Origin: Fallopia convolvulus
Taxonomy: Eukaryota > Streptophyta > Magnoliopsida > Caryophyllales > Polygonaceae
NCBI GenBank assembly: GCA_964016875.1
Contig: OZ024724.1
Span: 31,023,786 to 31,087,785 of the forward strand
Length of the DNA stretch: 64,000 bases
Reading direction: 5' to 3'
Shown here one piece after another: positions 45,666-58,100 of this stretch. Numbering within the stretch: the first letter of the stretch is position 1; the number at the start of each line of letters is the position of its first letter. The position numbers were made by a program, and so were the translations under genes. The notes beneath the pieces were generated by a model. That model worked only from the letters and a program-made list of their open reading frames with translations, did not search any database and was not told the DNA's origin.

Positions 45666-46659
45666 ACGATTATAAGTCGGTGGTTTCCAAAGGTTTAGTC
45701 AATTTACTGGCCCAAACTAGCCGTTAAGCCGATTTTTTCAAAAATAGGAATGGAAATGATCAATCAAGTACTGGAACTAGGACCTGGTACAGGACCAAAC
45801 CGGCAATTTGGCCTCGGTCCGGTTTTAGGCAGTTTCGGTTGTTCTGAACCGGACCCGTGAGGCCGTGACTAAATAAGTTGAAGAAAGGTCAAGATCCAAC
45901 TGCTTGACTAAATAAGTTGAAGAAAGGTCAAGATCCAACTGCTAGACTGATTCATTGATTTTTATTAGACGTTTTTTTCTCTCACTTTATAAACTCTAAG
46001 GTGATAGCAATTAACCACCGACGCTAATCTAATCAATAATTACGTGATAAGAGCAACGTGCCGACACACATGCACATACTTCCTCCTTCCTCGTCCTACT
46101 TCCTCAATAGTCAATACCACTTGTAATAACATAATTTAACCACTAATAAATTAATGATGCATCTTAATTGTGAATCAATAATAATGCATGTTAACGGGGT
46201 TTAGGGTAAATTTTATAGGACCAGATAAAAATAATGCCACTGAGAGTTAGAATTAATTGTAGTAGAATTAATTGATAGTGCCCCAATTCAAGAAATCACG
46301 TTTAGCAAGTTCTGAGTTGGGGGAGTTGGAAGGATTAATGAATGCAAGAAGAAGGTTCCAACGAGTATCTATCACTCGATCCGCAATTCCGCATCGTTCG
46401 GCACTAGTCCTACACACGTGGCGCAATCTAAGCCGTCAAAATCCCATGTGACTCCTCTTTGACATAAACGCGCTTCCACACTTGCGATTTCAAAGCAGAA
46501 TATTATTTATCACCCACACTTCCGATCTCCATTCCCATTGTTTCCGCCGAGACTTTGATGGATTGGAATCGTGGAAAGTGGAGCTCCAATTTTTAAACAA
46601 GTAGAAATCTCAGCAAGTAGCTGACTCTGGGGTAGATAGAGAGCATCTGCACCGTAGCT
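45666..46659 (+). other. Intergenic region upstream of the TBL gene
   Basis: Contains a 39-bp tandem duplication (45867-45905 and 45906-45944) and a G-box/ABRE-like ACACGTGGC at 46414-46422, about 240 bp before the ATG, which may act in the gene's promoter. No clear TATA box. No gene. Confidence 0.55.
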
Positions 46660-48864
46660 ATGGCGATGGCGGTAGCCATGGATCCAAGCACTCCAACCAA
46701 GTACTATTCATCACCAGCAAAGTCCAATCTGTTGGCGTACGAGACCAAGAAAACCATGGCTTGCGCGTACGGATTAATGGTCACATTTGCTGCTTGCACT
46801 CTACTGATTCTGTTGTACAATCCTTCTTCTAGCCAGTCTTCTTCCCCTTGGTACTTGAAAGACGTCTTCCATATCAAGCACTCCCCCAATCACTTCTCTT
46901 CCCTTTTCTCCCACTTGTTTCCCAACTCCTCTCATCCCGCGTCCCAAATCCCCACTTCTCCAATCAACTCCTCCTCTTCAGGTAATGGCACTAAGAATCG
47001 TCCTCCTGCTCCCCAACCCAAATTCTTCAATCATCCTGAATCATCCTCCCTGGGTAACTCAACAGCTGCTGTGAATCAGAAGGCAAAGAATCAGATCCCT
47101 CAATCATCCTCTCTGGGTCTGGGGATGGAGAAGAAACAAGCCAGTACTAATACCGATAGTAATAATACTAATTCTAAGACTAATGACTATGAATCCATGT
47201 TAAAGTGTGATTTGTTTGATGGGAAGTGGGTGAGAGACGAATCTTACCCGCTTTATGCACCTGGCTCCTGTCCTCACATTGATGAGCCATTCAATTGTTT
47301 TCTGAATAAGAGGCCTGATAATGGCTATGAGAGGTACAGATGGCAGCCAAACTCCTGCACCATCCCAAGGTATAATTCACTTACTTGTTAATCATGTTTT
47401 GTTTGGCATCCAATTTGGCAGCTTAGTGTTGTTAAATATGTGGCATTGAGTATGTCTGTTGTAGTGACTCTAGTTTCTTTTGTAATTAATCCAGGCTCAA
47501 GGGCCAAGATATGTTGGAATTGATAAGAGGGAAGCGCCTTGTGTTTGTTGGAGACTCTTTGAATAGAAACATGTGGGAGTCTCTTGTGTGTATCCTCAAG
47601 AATTCTGTGGAGGACAAAAGTAGAGTATTTGAGGCTTCTGGAAGACATGAGTTTCGCACTGAGGGATCTTACTCCTTCATATTCAAGGTACCCCTTTCTT
47701 TTTCGTGTCCTTGAGGAGATTTTGCTTCTAAGAGTAATAACAGTGCTGATTGCTTGTGTGATCATCTATCAGGATTATAACTGCTCTGTCGAATTCTTTC
47801 GGTCTCCGTTCTTGGTGCAAGAATGGGAAACGCCTAATAAGGATGGATCAAAGAATGAGACATTAAGGCTGGACTTAGTGGAGAGGTCTTCTAATAGATA
47901 CAAGGATGCAGATATTCTCGTTTTCAACTCTGGTCATTGGTGGACTCATGATAAAACAGGGTAATATATTCACAAGTTTAACTTAACTTGTTTGTCTCTC
48001 TTGTTCTCCTCATTTAAGATATCTAAAAAGAATTTCTGATTTGTGCAGGAAAAACTTCTATCAAGAAGGTAGCCATGTTTATGGTAAACTGAATGTAGTT
48101 GAGGCTTATCGGAGAGCGATGACTACGTGGGGAAGATGGGTGGATTCCAATGTGAATCCATTGAACACCCAGGTTTTCTTCAGAGGATATTCAGCTACTC
48201 ACTTTAGGTAAGTCAACCAGTTTGATTCATATCACAAACATTAGGGGTTAAGTTTTTTTTTTTGTTTTTCTTCAGAAAATTACAAGGGAAACACTAAATA
48301 TATTCGTCTGGTATATGGCCAACCTAAATCATCCATACGAATGATCTTCTGAAAATGCTTCATCAAAATCTCCTGATTATTATTCCTGACATTTTGAGTT
48401 AATATATTGACCTGGTTTGTATTGATCTCTGAATTTGTTTTGAAGAAGCTCTATCATGTTGTTGATGGGTGTGGTTTCTAATCCTTATGATCATTGTCTA
48501 TTTTGTCAGAGGTGGAAAGTGGAATTCTGGTGGAAGATGCGAGAAGGAAACTGAGCCATTCAAGAACGAAACGTACTTGTTAAAATACCCTGTAAAGATG
48601 AAGATGGTTGAGTCTGTGATAAAAGGGATGAAGACCCATGTCAGTTATCTGAACATCACAAGGCTGACAGACTACCGAAAAGATGCTCACCCAGCAGTGT
48701 ATAGAGCACAACACTTATCCGAGGAAGAGAGGCGGGATCCTCTAAGATTCCAAGATTGCTCTCATTGGTGCCTTCCTGGTGTTCCAGATACATGGAATGA
48801 GATTTTGTATGCTCAGATCTTGATCAACCATTACAAGAAACACAAACAAAAAACAGCCACCTAA
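46660..48864 (+). CDS. TBL: TRICHOME BIREFRINGENCE-LIKE protein (polysaccharide O-acetyltransferase family)
   Basis: Five exons: 46660-47369, 47495-47687, 47773-47960, 48049-48207, 48510-48864, all GT-AG, giving 534 residues with no frame break. It has a short cytosolic N-terminus, one signal-anchor helix at about 32-54 (MVTFAACTLLILLY), a Ser/Pro/Asn-rich stem to about 178, then the TBL domain (KCDLFDGKWVRDESYPLY) and PC-esterase domain with the GDS motif at 256-258 (VGDSLNRNMW) and DCSH at 499-502 (DxxH). This is a type II Golgi protein layout. Family members transfer acetyl groups to wall polysaccharides; the pattern fits the TBR/TBL1/TBL2-type clade, but the substrate is not decidable here. 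It is the only intact host gene in the window. The first ATG is followed by a second in-frame ATG at residue 3. Confidence 0.95.
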
Positions 48865-49505
48865 GGTTCTTGGCACTTACTTGGGTAATCAGTTGAGTGA
48901 GAGTAGTTTGGTACTTGCATCTGTATAAAGAAAGATTTGTAGTTGCATTGTTTCCCCCCCTGGAGATATAGAAATAATATGCTTATAGAAGGAGATGAAA
49001 AATGTGATGAAGCATGCGGAAATTTGACACAGATTTATTTTTAATTTACACTGATCATTCTCGGAACGAAAAATGAAAGATATTGCTACTTTTATCCCGT
49101 TTCCCATTTTCCCTTGAGTCTGATGATGATGCCTTCAAATTCAGAGCATTTTCAGTATTTCGAGAGGCAATAACAGCTGCATTACTGTCTTAAAAATTAC
49201 GGAGTACTACTTGTTTAGTTGTTTTGTTCGTTTGGTTGCTTTTTGTGTTTGTTCTATGCCTCGGCCTAAAACTGTACAAGCTTTTGTCCTTTCCTTAGTC
49301 ATACATATGATCTTCTCAATTACAGTTTGTGAAAGCATATACGGTTTCTGATCTAAGGAGCTATTAGGATAGAAATCCTTATCAAAATATTATGGATAGA
49401 AAAATAACCTTGTCTATACATTATTTTAGGAGAAGAAATATTCTTCAAGCAATTCCTCTTGTATAAATACTAGGAGTATCTTATAATCAATGGGATACAT
49501 CAACA
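48865..49505 (+). other. 3' flank of the TBL gene
   Basis: Probable 3' UTR followed by AT-rich DNA. Near 49365-49505 the sequence (TATAAATAC... ATCAATGGGATACA) resembles the end of a Copia-type LTR, but no partner or duplication is visible. Confidence 0.45.
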
Positions 49506-49507
49506 AT

Positions 49508-50183
49508 TCATCATCACCCAGTATAGTCCCACACAAGCAGGATCTGGGGGGTCAAGATTGGGGCACCGATATCATAATTAGGAGGATGCATTCGATAGAC
49601 TAAAAGAAAACTGAAATTTAGCTATGTGACAATAATAATTGAATTAAGTTAAAATGCACCAATTTGATATAGGAGCTATATCCATCTCAAAAACAATGTA
49701 TTGGCCAATGAGCAAGAAGATTACGGACTCGTTTGGATGACATCAAAAAAGGTTAAATTTGGCTTATTTCTTCTCTTTTGGTTTATAAAGTTTAGGATCG
49801 AGTTGTGTGGCAAGAGGGAAAAATCTGTAACTCATGAACACTTACAGAGAATACAGACTCGTTTCGTTTTAAAAAAAAAGTATGGACTCAATTGGTTACA
49901 AATTATGAAAGCGATACAAATCTAATAAATTTTAGTGTCGTATTATATCAATAAACTGGGCGCATCCTCATGCTCATTGGCTTTCATACACTGCCTTTGA
50001 GATGAATTTAGTCCCTATATCAATATGGTGCATTCTAACTAAATTCAGTTATTATTGCCACATAGCTGAATTTCAGTTTTTCTTGGGTCTATCCGGGCGT
50101 ACTCCCTTTCCCTTGGGCAGGGGTACCCCTATCTTGACCCCCTAGATTCCGCTGTAGCGGAGCCTCACTGGGTCAATGATGAT
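49508..50183 (+). repeat. Long imperfect inverted repeat
   Basis: Arm 1 (about 49508-49712) matches the reverse complement of arm 2 (about 49966-50183) over some 200 bp, through TTTAGCTATGTGACAATAAT and GGGGGTCAAGAT among other blocks, with scattered mismatches and an indel. The arms are separated by about 250 bp. Arm 2 is flanked by the 16-bp direct repeat GTATTATATCAATAAA (49940-49955 and 50184-50199). No coding potential. Confidence 0.8.
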
Positions 50184-50199
50184 GTATTATATCAATAAA

Positions 50200-51343
50200 A
50201 AATTTATCTTTGCTGGCAACTCTAAAATTCTTTATTCTTCTAGAGAGGAGTGTGGAAGCAAATAGTTTCACTAATTTTTTTTTTATATATAATACAAGGC
50301 AAACATTAAGTTATCCGTGTTGAGGAAAAATATGAAAATATTCGCAAAACATATTTTATTTGATTTTTAAAAATTTGAGTTCGACCCTTTCTTTTTATCC
50401 TTTTGATTAAAAGTCATACAAATACAAAGGATTTGGTTTGTTTTAGAATTTGGGTTGCACCCGAGTTTTGACGGGTTGCCTACGTATCTCTTTAAAGAGA
50501 ATCAAGCCTTACGTAGTTCAGAGTGTTTTTGATTTGTTTTGTGTGTGAGATTTTTCATGCATCAGAGGAACGAGAATAGACCCACCTTCTAGGAAGAGTT
50601 GCCCAAACCGCTCCAACTATCATTTGCATGACGCGAATAATACTAAACCCACCTTCTAGGAAGGGTGATCTAGTCATTCGCATTTGGCGTGCACATTTAT
50701 TTTTAGTGCATTTTTGGATTTGGGAGTTTTAATTTGATTTGAGATGATGATTGAACACGATGGACAAATTGTCGTATATCGAGTTTCCTACGTATCCTAA
50801 TTTTATATTAGTGACAAAAAAATTTTTGAACATGATGAAGCTTTGTGCTTTAAATGATCCTAATTTTATATTAGTCACAAAATAATTTTGAGAATATAGG
50901 TCATGCATGCATAATTAATTAATTATGCTATGATTTTGACCATTTGAATAGTCTTGATCATTTTTAGTGATTTAATTTGGATTTGGCGACTGTACTCGAT
51001 TAAATTTGATATCAAGTTACCTATGTAGCTTTTTTTAGGCGTCAAGTCCTCACGTAGTTCTGGTGTGTTTTGGTTTTTATTTGTTGACCCAAATTTAAAT
51101 ATGACTACTAATATTTTTAGACTAAGCTTTGTGTATTAAATAGTCTAAATTTGCATTAGCCATGATTTAGTTTAGAAAACATTTTAGTGGGTCATTTTTG
51201 TAAATACTTTGTTTGGTGGGTCCATATTTAATTTCCTTTTCATTTGTAACTTGCCCACGTGATGATCCACTACACATTACTTGTCCTTCCTTATTGAAAA
51301 GTCATAATACTGTAGATGACTTGCTTACAAATTTTTTTTGTAG
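50200..51343 (+). other. Non-coding region with diverged direct repeats, upstream of element H
   Basis: Two diverged copies of a GTTGCCTACGTATCTC...ACGTAGTTC segment lie near 50475-50525 and 51015-51065, with a shorter partial copy near 50785. This may be the decayed leader of the Tat element to the right, but no primer site or LTR can be seen. It ends in a T-run and TAG that resembles a splice acceptor at 51343. Confidence 0.45.
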
Positions 51344-53269
51344 AGCGATCGTTACGTCCCTTCCCGCCGCGATCGAAGTTCGAGAAACCGAGAAAGACAC
51401 CACAGCCGACATCGAAGTGTCAGTTTGGAAAGAATTGAAGGAAGAGCCCGAGCGCTTGAGCGTACCCAAAATAGGTTGTTTGATCTCTTAAGAGCGCAAG
51501 GCAACACCTTGCAATCGGCTCGGGATCAAGCAGAACACAAGTTGGCCATGCTGACGTCGACGCCGTTTCATCCAGATATTCAGCGAGCTCTGCTGCCGTC
51601 GAAATTCTCTCCGCCAACCTTTGCTGTGTTCGATGGAAACACGGATCCTGTAATTCACATAGCCTCCTACACCCATAAAACGGCGTTGTGGGTGTTTGAA
51701 GACGCGATCATGTGTAAAATGTTTCCGAGCAACCTTGGTAAAGGCCCCTTGAAATGGTTTCAAAGTCTGAGGCCAGGTTCGATCCGAAGTTGGGGACGAT
51801 TGGCTTCAAAATTCGTGAAGCGGTTCATAGCTAATAGTCGGGATGCCGCCTCACTTGACACGCTTTTTGGTCTCAAACAAGAAAAAGGGGAAAGTTTGCG
51901 TCGCTTCTTCAATCGGTTTATGGAGTGCTATGCGGAAATTGAGGGGTGCGATCCGAAAACCGCTATCACCGCCTTTAAAAGGGCAATCTTTGCAGACAGT
52001 AAGCTGACAGAGGAATTGACACTTCGCCTGCCCTCCACAATTGTAGAGCTTCAGGAGCGCGTTCATCAGTATGTGCGGTTGGAGGAATCCAATCTCAAAA
52101 TAAGAGGAAGGTCGTCCTCTCCTCCTCGTAAAATCCGCCGCCGAGCTGATAATTTTAAGGGAGAAAGTCAAGTCAGGGCGATTTACACTACCTTTAGTGT
52201 ACCAATCTATCGGATCTTGCCTCGCATTAAGCATGAAGGTTTCTTCCAATATCCCTCCAAAGAAGAATGCCGAGATGAGGATCCGCGAAGCAGAAAATAT
52301 TGCATGTACCACAGAAATCGGGGACACATGACTGAGCAGTGCGAGCCATTCAAGCGGTATCTAGAAAGCCTGGTGGAGAAGGGATACTTGCAAGAGTTTA
52401 TCAAGAAAGAAAAGCTTGAGAAGAGTGAAGAGCCGGGGCCAAAACAGATTGAGGTGATCCAGACTATTTCAGCGTCTTATAGACATGAAGATGATGAAGC
52501 GAGAAGTAACTTCAGAAAGTCTTGCCATGAGCTTGAAGTTATGAGAGTTCAACAAGCCGAGCCTCGACGACCTCCTTCCCCCGTGCGTATGGTGGACGGA
52601 TTAGTCTTTAGGGACAAGGACCTCGTTACAGTCCAAGTCCCTCATAACGATCCGTTGGTTCTAGCAGTCGAGCTAGACGGATTTAAGGTGCGTCGTGCCC
52701 TTGTTGATCCAGGGAGTTCGGTCGACATTATGTACTACGAAGTGTTCAAGCTCCTTGGGAAAAGTAATGAAGATTTGGTACCTGTCAAGATGCAACTAAC
52801 CGGACTTGGTGGCTATCCAACGTATCCGCTCGGAATGTATAAAACCCAAGTCAGCCTTGCCAAGAAAGTGATGACCGTTGAGTTTTTGATCGTTGATGTG
52901 CCTTTGCCCTACAATTTAATTTTGGGAAGGCCTTGGATCCATGGGATTGGAGCAGTACCATCGACCCTTCATCAAATGGTCCAATTCAGAGACGGAGATG
53001 CCATCGTTCGAGTCTGGGCGAATCAGTTGGACGCTCGTCTATGTTCTAAGGGAAGTCGTCCAAAGTTGGAATTCATGCAGAAGATAGAAGACGAGCCGAA
53101 GTCCGAGCGCCAGCCGCGGGACCACCAACACGGCACTGATGCCGAGTGTAAGTCCGCAATCGTGGGGCAAAACCGTCGCCGTGACGCCGAAGCTAATCAC
53201 CTCGTCTCGCAAGACAGGGATCGAAAGCGAGATCGCTCGGGTTCCCTTGCACAGGGACCTCGGGATTAG
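51344..53269 (+). CDS. Tat-lineage Gag-protease ORF of element H (no own ATG)
   Basis: Open for 641 codons from the TAG at 51341 to the stop at 53269, without an ATG at the front. It begins with an Arg/Ser-rich stretch (DRYVPSRRDRSSRNRER), then the gag core (FDGNTDPVIHIASYTHK, GPLKWFQSLRPGSIRSW, CDPKTAITAFKRAI), a zinc-knuckle variant CMYHRNRGHMTEQC (CX2HX4HX4C), and an aspartic protease with ALVDPGSSVDIM near residue 455 and YNLILGRPWIHG. The Pro in DPGS is found in other Tat proteins. RT, RNase H and integrase are missing; the ORF closes after a basic tail. Together with elements A and B it is the third gag-protease-only Ty3/gypsy copy in the window. A spliced upstream start is possible. 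Confidence 0.85.
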   Translation, partial: SDRYVPSRRDRSSRNRERHHSRHRSVSLERIEGRARALERTQNRLFDLLRAQGNTLQSARDQAEHKLAMLTSTPFHPDIQRALLPSKFSPPTFAVFDGNTDPVIHIASYTHKTALWVFEDAIMCKMFPSNLGKGPLKWFQSLRPGSIRSWGRLASKFVKRFIANSRDAASLDTLFGLKQEKGESLRRFFNRFMECYAEIEGCDPKTAITAFKRAIFADSKLTEELTLRLPSTIVELQERVHQYVRLEESNLKIRGRSSSPPRKIRRRADNFKGESQVRAIYTTFSVPIYRILPRIKHEGFFQYPSKEECRDEDPRSRKYCMYHRNRGHMTEQCEPFKRYLESLVEKGYLQEFIKKEKLEKSEEPGPKQIEVIQTISASYRHEDDEARSNFRKSCHELEVMRVQQAEPRRPPSPVRMVDGLVFRDKDLVTVQVPHNDPLVLAVELDGFKVRRALVDPGSSVDIMYYEVFKLLGKSNEDLVPVKMQLTGLGGYPTYPLGMYKTQVSLAKKVMTVEFLIVDVPLPYNLILGRPWIHGIGAVPSTLHQMVQFRDGDAIVRVWANQLDARLCSKGSRPKLEFMQKIEDEPKSERQPRDHQHGTDAECKSAIVGQNRRRDAEANHLVSQDRDRKRDRSGSLAQGPRD

Positions 53270-53794
53270 GACTTCATATAGATAGGGCACTCTTTTTCCC
53301 ACGTGGTTTTGATGAGGCCCTTAGGTTTTTTCGCTTTTTGCATTTCATCTCGTTTAGCTCTGTAGTTCATAACATTCACGTTTATTTATCAATAAAAGTC
53401 AGCTCTTTTGCATTAGTTTGAGTCTTGCATAAAAAAAATGCACCGCGCAACATTAGTTAATCGCACTAATGGATTTTTCATATGCGTGTATGAAGAAGTT
53501 TATGATATTCGCTCATAACACATATGATATTCGCTCATGTGGACTCGAATTACGAATATACGAATATACGAATATACGAATATACGAATATACGAATATA
53601 CGAATATATGAATATACGAATATACGAATATACGAATATACGAATATACGAATATACGAATATACGAATATACGAATATACGAAAGCGCTAGGGGACCAA
53701 TCGACCGATCTGCATGGCCACTTCGATTAGAAACCCTATGTACCCTATGTCGCCAAACACGGTGAGTCGTGTAAGGCGGTGTAGATGGGGCATT
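53270..53794 (+). other. 3' non-coding region of element H
   Basis: Non-coding; includes the 8-bp microsatellite and ends with the purine-rich GTAGATGGGGCATT that adjoins the LTR. Confidence 0.6.
53551..53684 (+). repeat. (ACGAATAT)n microsatellite
   Basis: 134 bp, about 17 units of 8 bp, with a single variant (ATGAATAT at about 53607). ORFs across it only reflect the repeat. Confidence 0.97.
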
Positions 53795-54378
53795 TGTGAG
53801 CGGGTAAAATAAACATAATTACCATAGTTATTTTGACTATTAAAAAGGTATTTATTAAATTACTGCGCAGTTATTTTCTTATTTTCTATATAAAATTATA
53901 TGGCGGTTATGCAACTTAATGGAAGATTCTATCTTTTATTAAAGGATAGAATTAAATTGGAGATAGGGTGGAATATTCCTTACTTGGGCTTTAAGGCAGT
54001 TGGCCAGCCTTAGAGGATAATATTTTCGGCCCTAATGATATAATTTTTGGCCCCCTGTATCTCTCTCTTCCATTATAAATACATGCCCTAGGCATGTAGG
54101 GAGAGACACATGTGAATTGCATATTCAGAAATCCTATGCAGGCTAATATTCACTTAGCTCGACTGTTTAGGGTTTCATCGCTCTTTTGTTGTACCTCGAC
54201 GCTCAAACGAGAACTGCTCTTCTGACTTAGGCTTCGGAAGTGGATTAGGGGGTCCCCGCCCCCTTTGTCCATTGTTTTGCAGGTTTTCTAGGTCAGGAGA
54301 CGAAAGAGGAGCGGAAGAGGCGGAGTTCTTAATTGATGTATTTGATACGAATTAAAGACGAGATTTTGTACACCAACA
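53795..54378 (+). repeat. 3' LTR of element H
   Basis: Starts TGTGAGCGGG directly after a purine tract and ends GTACACCAACA. A TATA box TATAAAT lies at 54074-54080. No matching 5' LTR is found upstream, so element H is 5' truncated. Confidence 0.7.
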
Positions 54379-54528
54379 ATATCAAACATCAAAACCCAAA
54401 ATTTACAATTGATGACAACTTCTTGATGGGCATAATCTGTCAAAAAGAGTGATAGTCCAATTACTTAATTTTCCATGTACAGCTTTTTAGCACATGTATA
54501 TAATTTCTGGAGAAGATTAATACGGACA

Positions 54529-54906
54529 TGTTATGAAAAGATTTATGAAAGCAAGATCACTTTAACTTTTGGGAAAACACTTAAACAAACTTTATGAGGA
54601 CTTTTAGATCATTAGAAGAGAGGGAGGGAGAGTAAGAACTTTAGAGAGTGTATTTCTTACTCTACTTTGGTGCAAGTTTTACAATGGATGATGGTCATAT
54701 TTATAGGCCAAGAGTGGGGTAAAACTTTGGTAAATCTCCATGATTTATGCATGGAAATAAGGAGGTGAAGAAGGTGAATAATTCACCTTGTACAAATTTT
54801 CCTCCATTATACACTTGTTCATACATAATATGTGTAATACATGTGTGTGTAAATAGATAGCTTGTAGCATGATAATTTGGACTTCATAAATTTGGACTTT
54901 ATAACA
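54529..54906 (-). repeat. 3' LTR of Copia I
   Basis: Plus strand TGTTATGAAAAG...TTTATAACA. Confidence 0.95.
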
Positions 54907-55152
54907 CTCCCCCTTGAATATTCACCTTCTTTTCATGGAGTAGGATATGGGTAGACGGTGCCTCATTAAAAACCTTGTCAGGAAAAACCGAGTGGGATAA
55001 AAACCTGAACGAAGGGAAAAAGAGTGCAACCATTGATCCCATTGTACGCCTTGATGCTGCCTCATTAAAAACCTTGTCAAGCAAAACCCAGTGGGATAAA
55101 AAACTTGATCGAAGGGAAAAAGAGTGCAGCGCGTATGATACTCCCCCTGACT

Positions 55153-58100
55153 TCAACATATGTCTCGAAGTCTGCACATTCCAATTCTGGATACCAGTTC
55201 TCCAAATTTCTTGGGGATTAAAGACTTTGTGAACAAGTCAGCCAAATTGTCATTTGATCGAATTTGTTGGATGTCCACTTCACCAGCTTCTTCCAATTCA
55301 CGAGTGGAGAAGAATTTTGGAGATATGTGCTTTGTTCGGTCTCCTTTGATGTAGCCCTTCTTCATCTGAGCAACGCATGCTGAGTTATCCTCATATAATA
55401 TTGTTGGATCATCAGTCATTGGTTTCATTCCACTTTCTTTCTGGATGAATTGAATCATTGCTCGAAGGGACACACATTCTCTTCCTGCCTCATATAGTGC
55501 AATCAATTCTGCTTGATTTGATGATGTGGCAGTCACAGTCTGCTTCGTTGATCTCCAAGAGATGGCAGTGCCTCCGTATGTGAACACATAGCCATTTTGA
55601 GATTTGGCTTTGTGTGGGTCAGACAAGTACCCTGCATCTGCATATCCAATTAAGGTCGCATCCCTTTGGTTACGATAATACAACCCAAGATCATGTGTGC
55701 CTCGGAGATAGCGGAATACATGTTTGATCCCGTTCCAATGCCTCCTTGTGGGTGCAGTGCTATACCTGGACAACAAATTTACTGCAAAAGCAATATCTGG
55801 TCTTGTATTGTTAGTTAAGTACATTAAAGCACCAATTGCACTTAAATATGGTACCTCAGGACCAAGAACCTCTTCGTCCTCTTCTCGGGGACGAAATTGA
55901 TCCTTTTCTACATTGAGGGATCGAACTTCCACTGGAGAGCTCAAAGGGTGTGCTTTGTCCATGTAAAATCTCTTAAGAACTTTCTCGGTGTAATTAGACT
56001 GATGGATAAAGATTCCATCCCTTAAGTGCTCAATTTGTAAGCCAAGACAAAACTTTGTTTGTCCGAGATCTTTCATCTCGAATTCTTTCATCAAATATTT
56101 TGCAGTATCTTGAAGCTCATTTGGAGTTCCGACGATGTTTAAATCGTCAACATAAACTGCGATAATAGCGAATCCCTTTTCGGATCGCTTGATGAAAACA
56201 CATGGACAAACGGTGTCGTTCTTGTATCCCTCTTTCATGAGGTATTCACTGAGGCGATTGTACCACATTCGTCCAGATTGTTTTAGCCCATACAATGACC
56301 TCCTCAATTTTATGGAAAACATTTCTCGAGGTCCACAATTATTGGCCTCAGGCAGCTTGAGTCCTTCGGGGACTCTCATGTAGATGTCTATATCAAGTGA
56401 TCCATATAAATATGCGGTCACGACATCCATGAGGCGCATTTGTAACCTTTCAAAGACAGTCATGCCAATTAGGAATCTCAATGTAGTTGCATCAACTACT
56501 GGAGAGTATGTTTCTTCATAATCAATTCCATGGATCTGAGAAAAACCTTGTGCTACAAGCCTTGCTTTATATCTTAAAATTTCGTTTTTCTCATTTCTTT
56601 TACGTATAAAGACCCATTTATAGCCGACTGGTTTCACACCATTGGGTGTACGAACTACTGGTCCAAAGACCTCTCGCTTTTCAAGCGATTTTAGTTCTGC
56701 CTGAATAGCCTCTTTCCATTTTGGCCAATCATTTCTTCGTCGACATTCATCGACCGATTTTGGCTCAAAATCATCATCTTCAATTACAATATTACTAGCC
56801 ACTGAGTAGGCAAATACATCATCGACAATTACATCTTTTCGGTTCCATTGTGTGCATGTGGATACATAGTTTATGGAAATCTCAAAATTGTCGATATCAT
56901 TATTCTTGTCTAGAATATCATCCTCTGTTGAGGTATTCTCATTTTCAATATCTTTTCCTTTACCATCATTCTCATGATCCATTGTGGCTTCTCCTGCTAT
57001 ACCCTTTTGGCTTCTTGCCTTTCTCGGTTTTAAATCTTTTGAGCCTAATGGTCTACCACGCTTTCGGCGTGTTGTAGACTCGCTTGCGATGGATGCATCT
57101 GGCAATCCATTGGGTATTTCAATTCTTGCTGGAGCATTTTCCGCAGGTATATGTGATTTAGTTACCTTCTGTGTATCAGTAAATGCATCTGGTAACTGAT
57201 TTGCTACATTTTGCAAATGAATGATCCGTTGTACTTCTTGTTCACACATTTTTGTTCTTGGATCAAGATGGGATAATGCAGTTGCATTCCATGTGATTTC
57301 TTTCACATGTGGGTCCCCATTTTTCTTTTCTCCCCCTAAGGCTGGGAATGTATTTTCATCAAAATGGCAATCAGCAAATCTTGCTGTAAATAAATCACCA
57401 GTTGTTGGTTCAAGATATTTGATTATCGAGGGAGACTCAAAACCAACATAAATTCCCAATCTCCTTTGGGGTCCCATCTTTGTGCGCTGAGGTGGAGCAA
57501 TAGGGACATAAACCGCACATCCAAATATTTTTAGATGTGAAATATTTGGCTCCTTACCGGACACAAGTTGCATAGGGGAATGTTCATGGTTTGCACTTGA
57601 CCTTAATCGAATTAAGGTTGTTGCATGTAATATTGCATGTCCCCATGCCGATGGTGGTAATTTTGATTTCATCAATAATGGTCTGGCAATTAATTGCAAT
57701 CGCTTTATCAATGATTCAGCAAGACCATTTTGTGTGTGAACATGAGCCACTGGATGCTCTATATCAAGCCCAATTGACATACAATAGTCATTGAATGTTT
57801 GAGATGTAAATTCTCCTGCATTATCGAGCCGGATTTTCTTTATTGTATAATCCGGAAATTGGGCCCTCAATCGGATTATTTGGGCAAGGAGTTTAGCAAA
57901 TGCAACATTTCTTGTTGATAGTAGGCTTACATGTGACCAACGTGTAGATGCATCAATTAGCACCATAAAGTATCAGAATGGTCCACATGGTGGAGCAATT
58001 GGCCCACATATATCTCCTTGGATTCTTTCTAAGAATGCAGGATTTTCACTTGCAATCTTGTTTTTAGAAGGCCTGATAATTAGCTTTCCAAGTGAGCAAG

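Noticed and set aside
53469..53765. Tyr/Ile/Asn/Glu repeat protein
   Set aside because: It is a direct translation of the (ACGAATAT)n microsatellite; three units give 24 bases, so all frames repeat and stay open.
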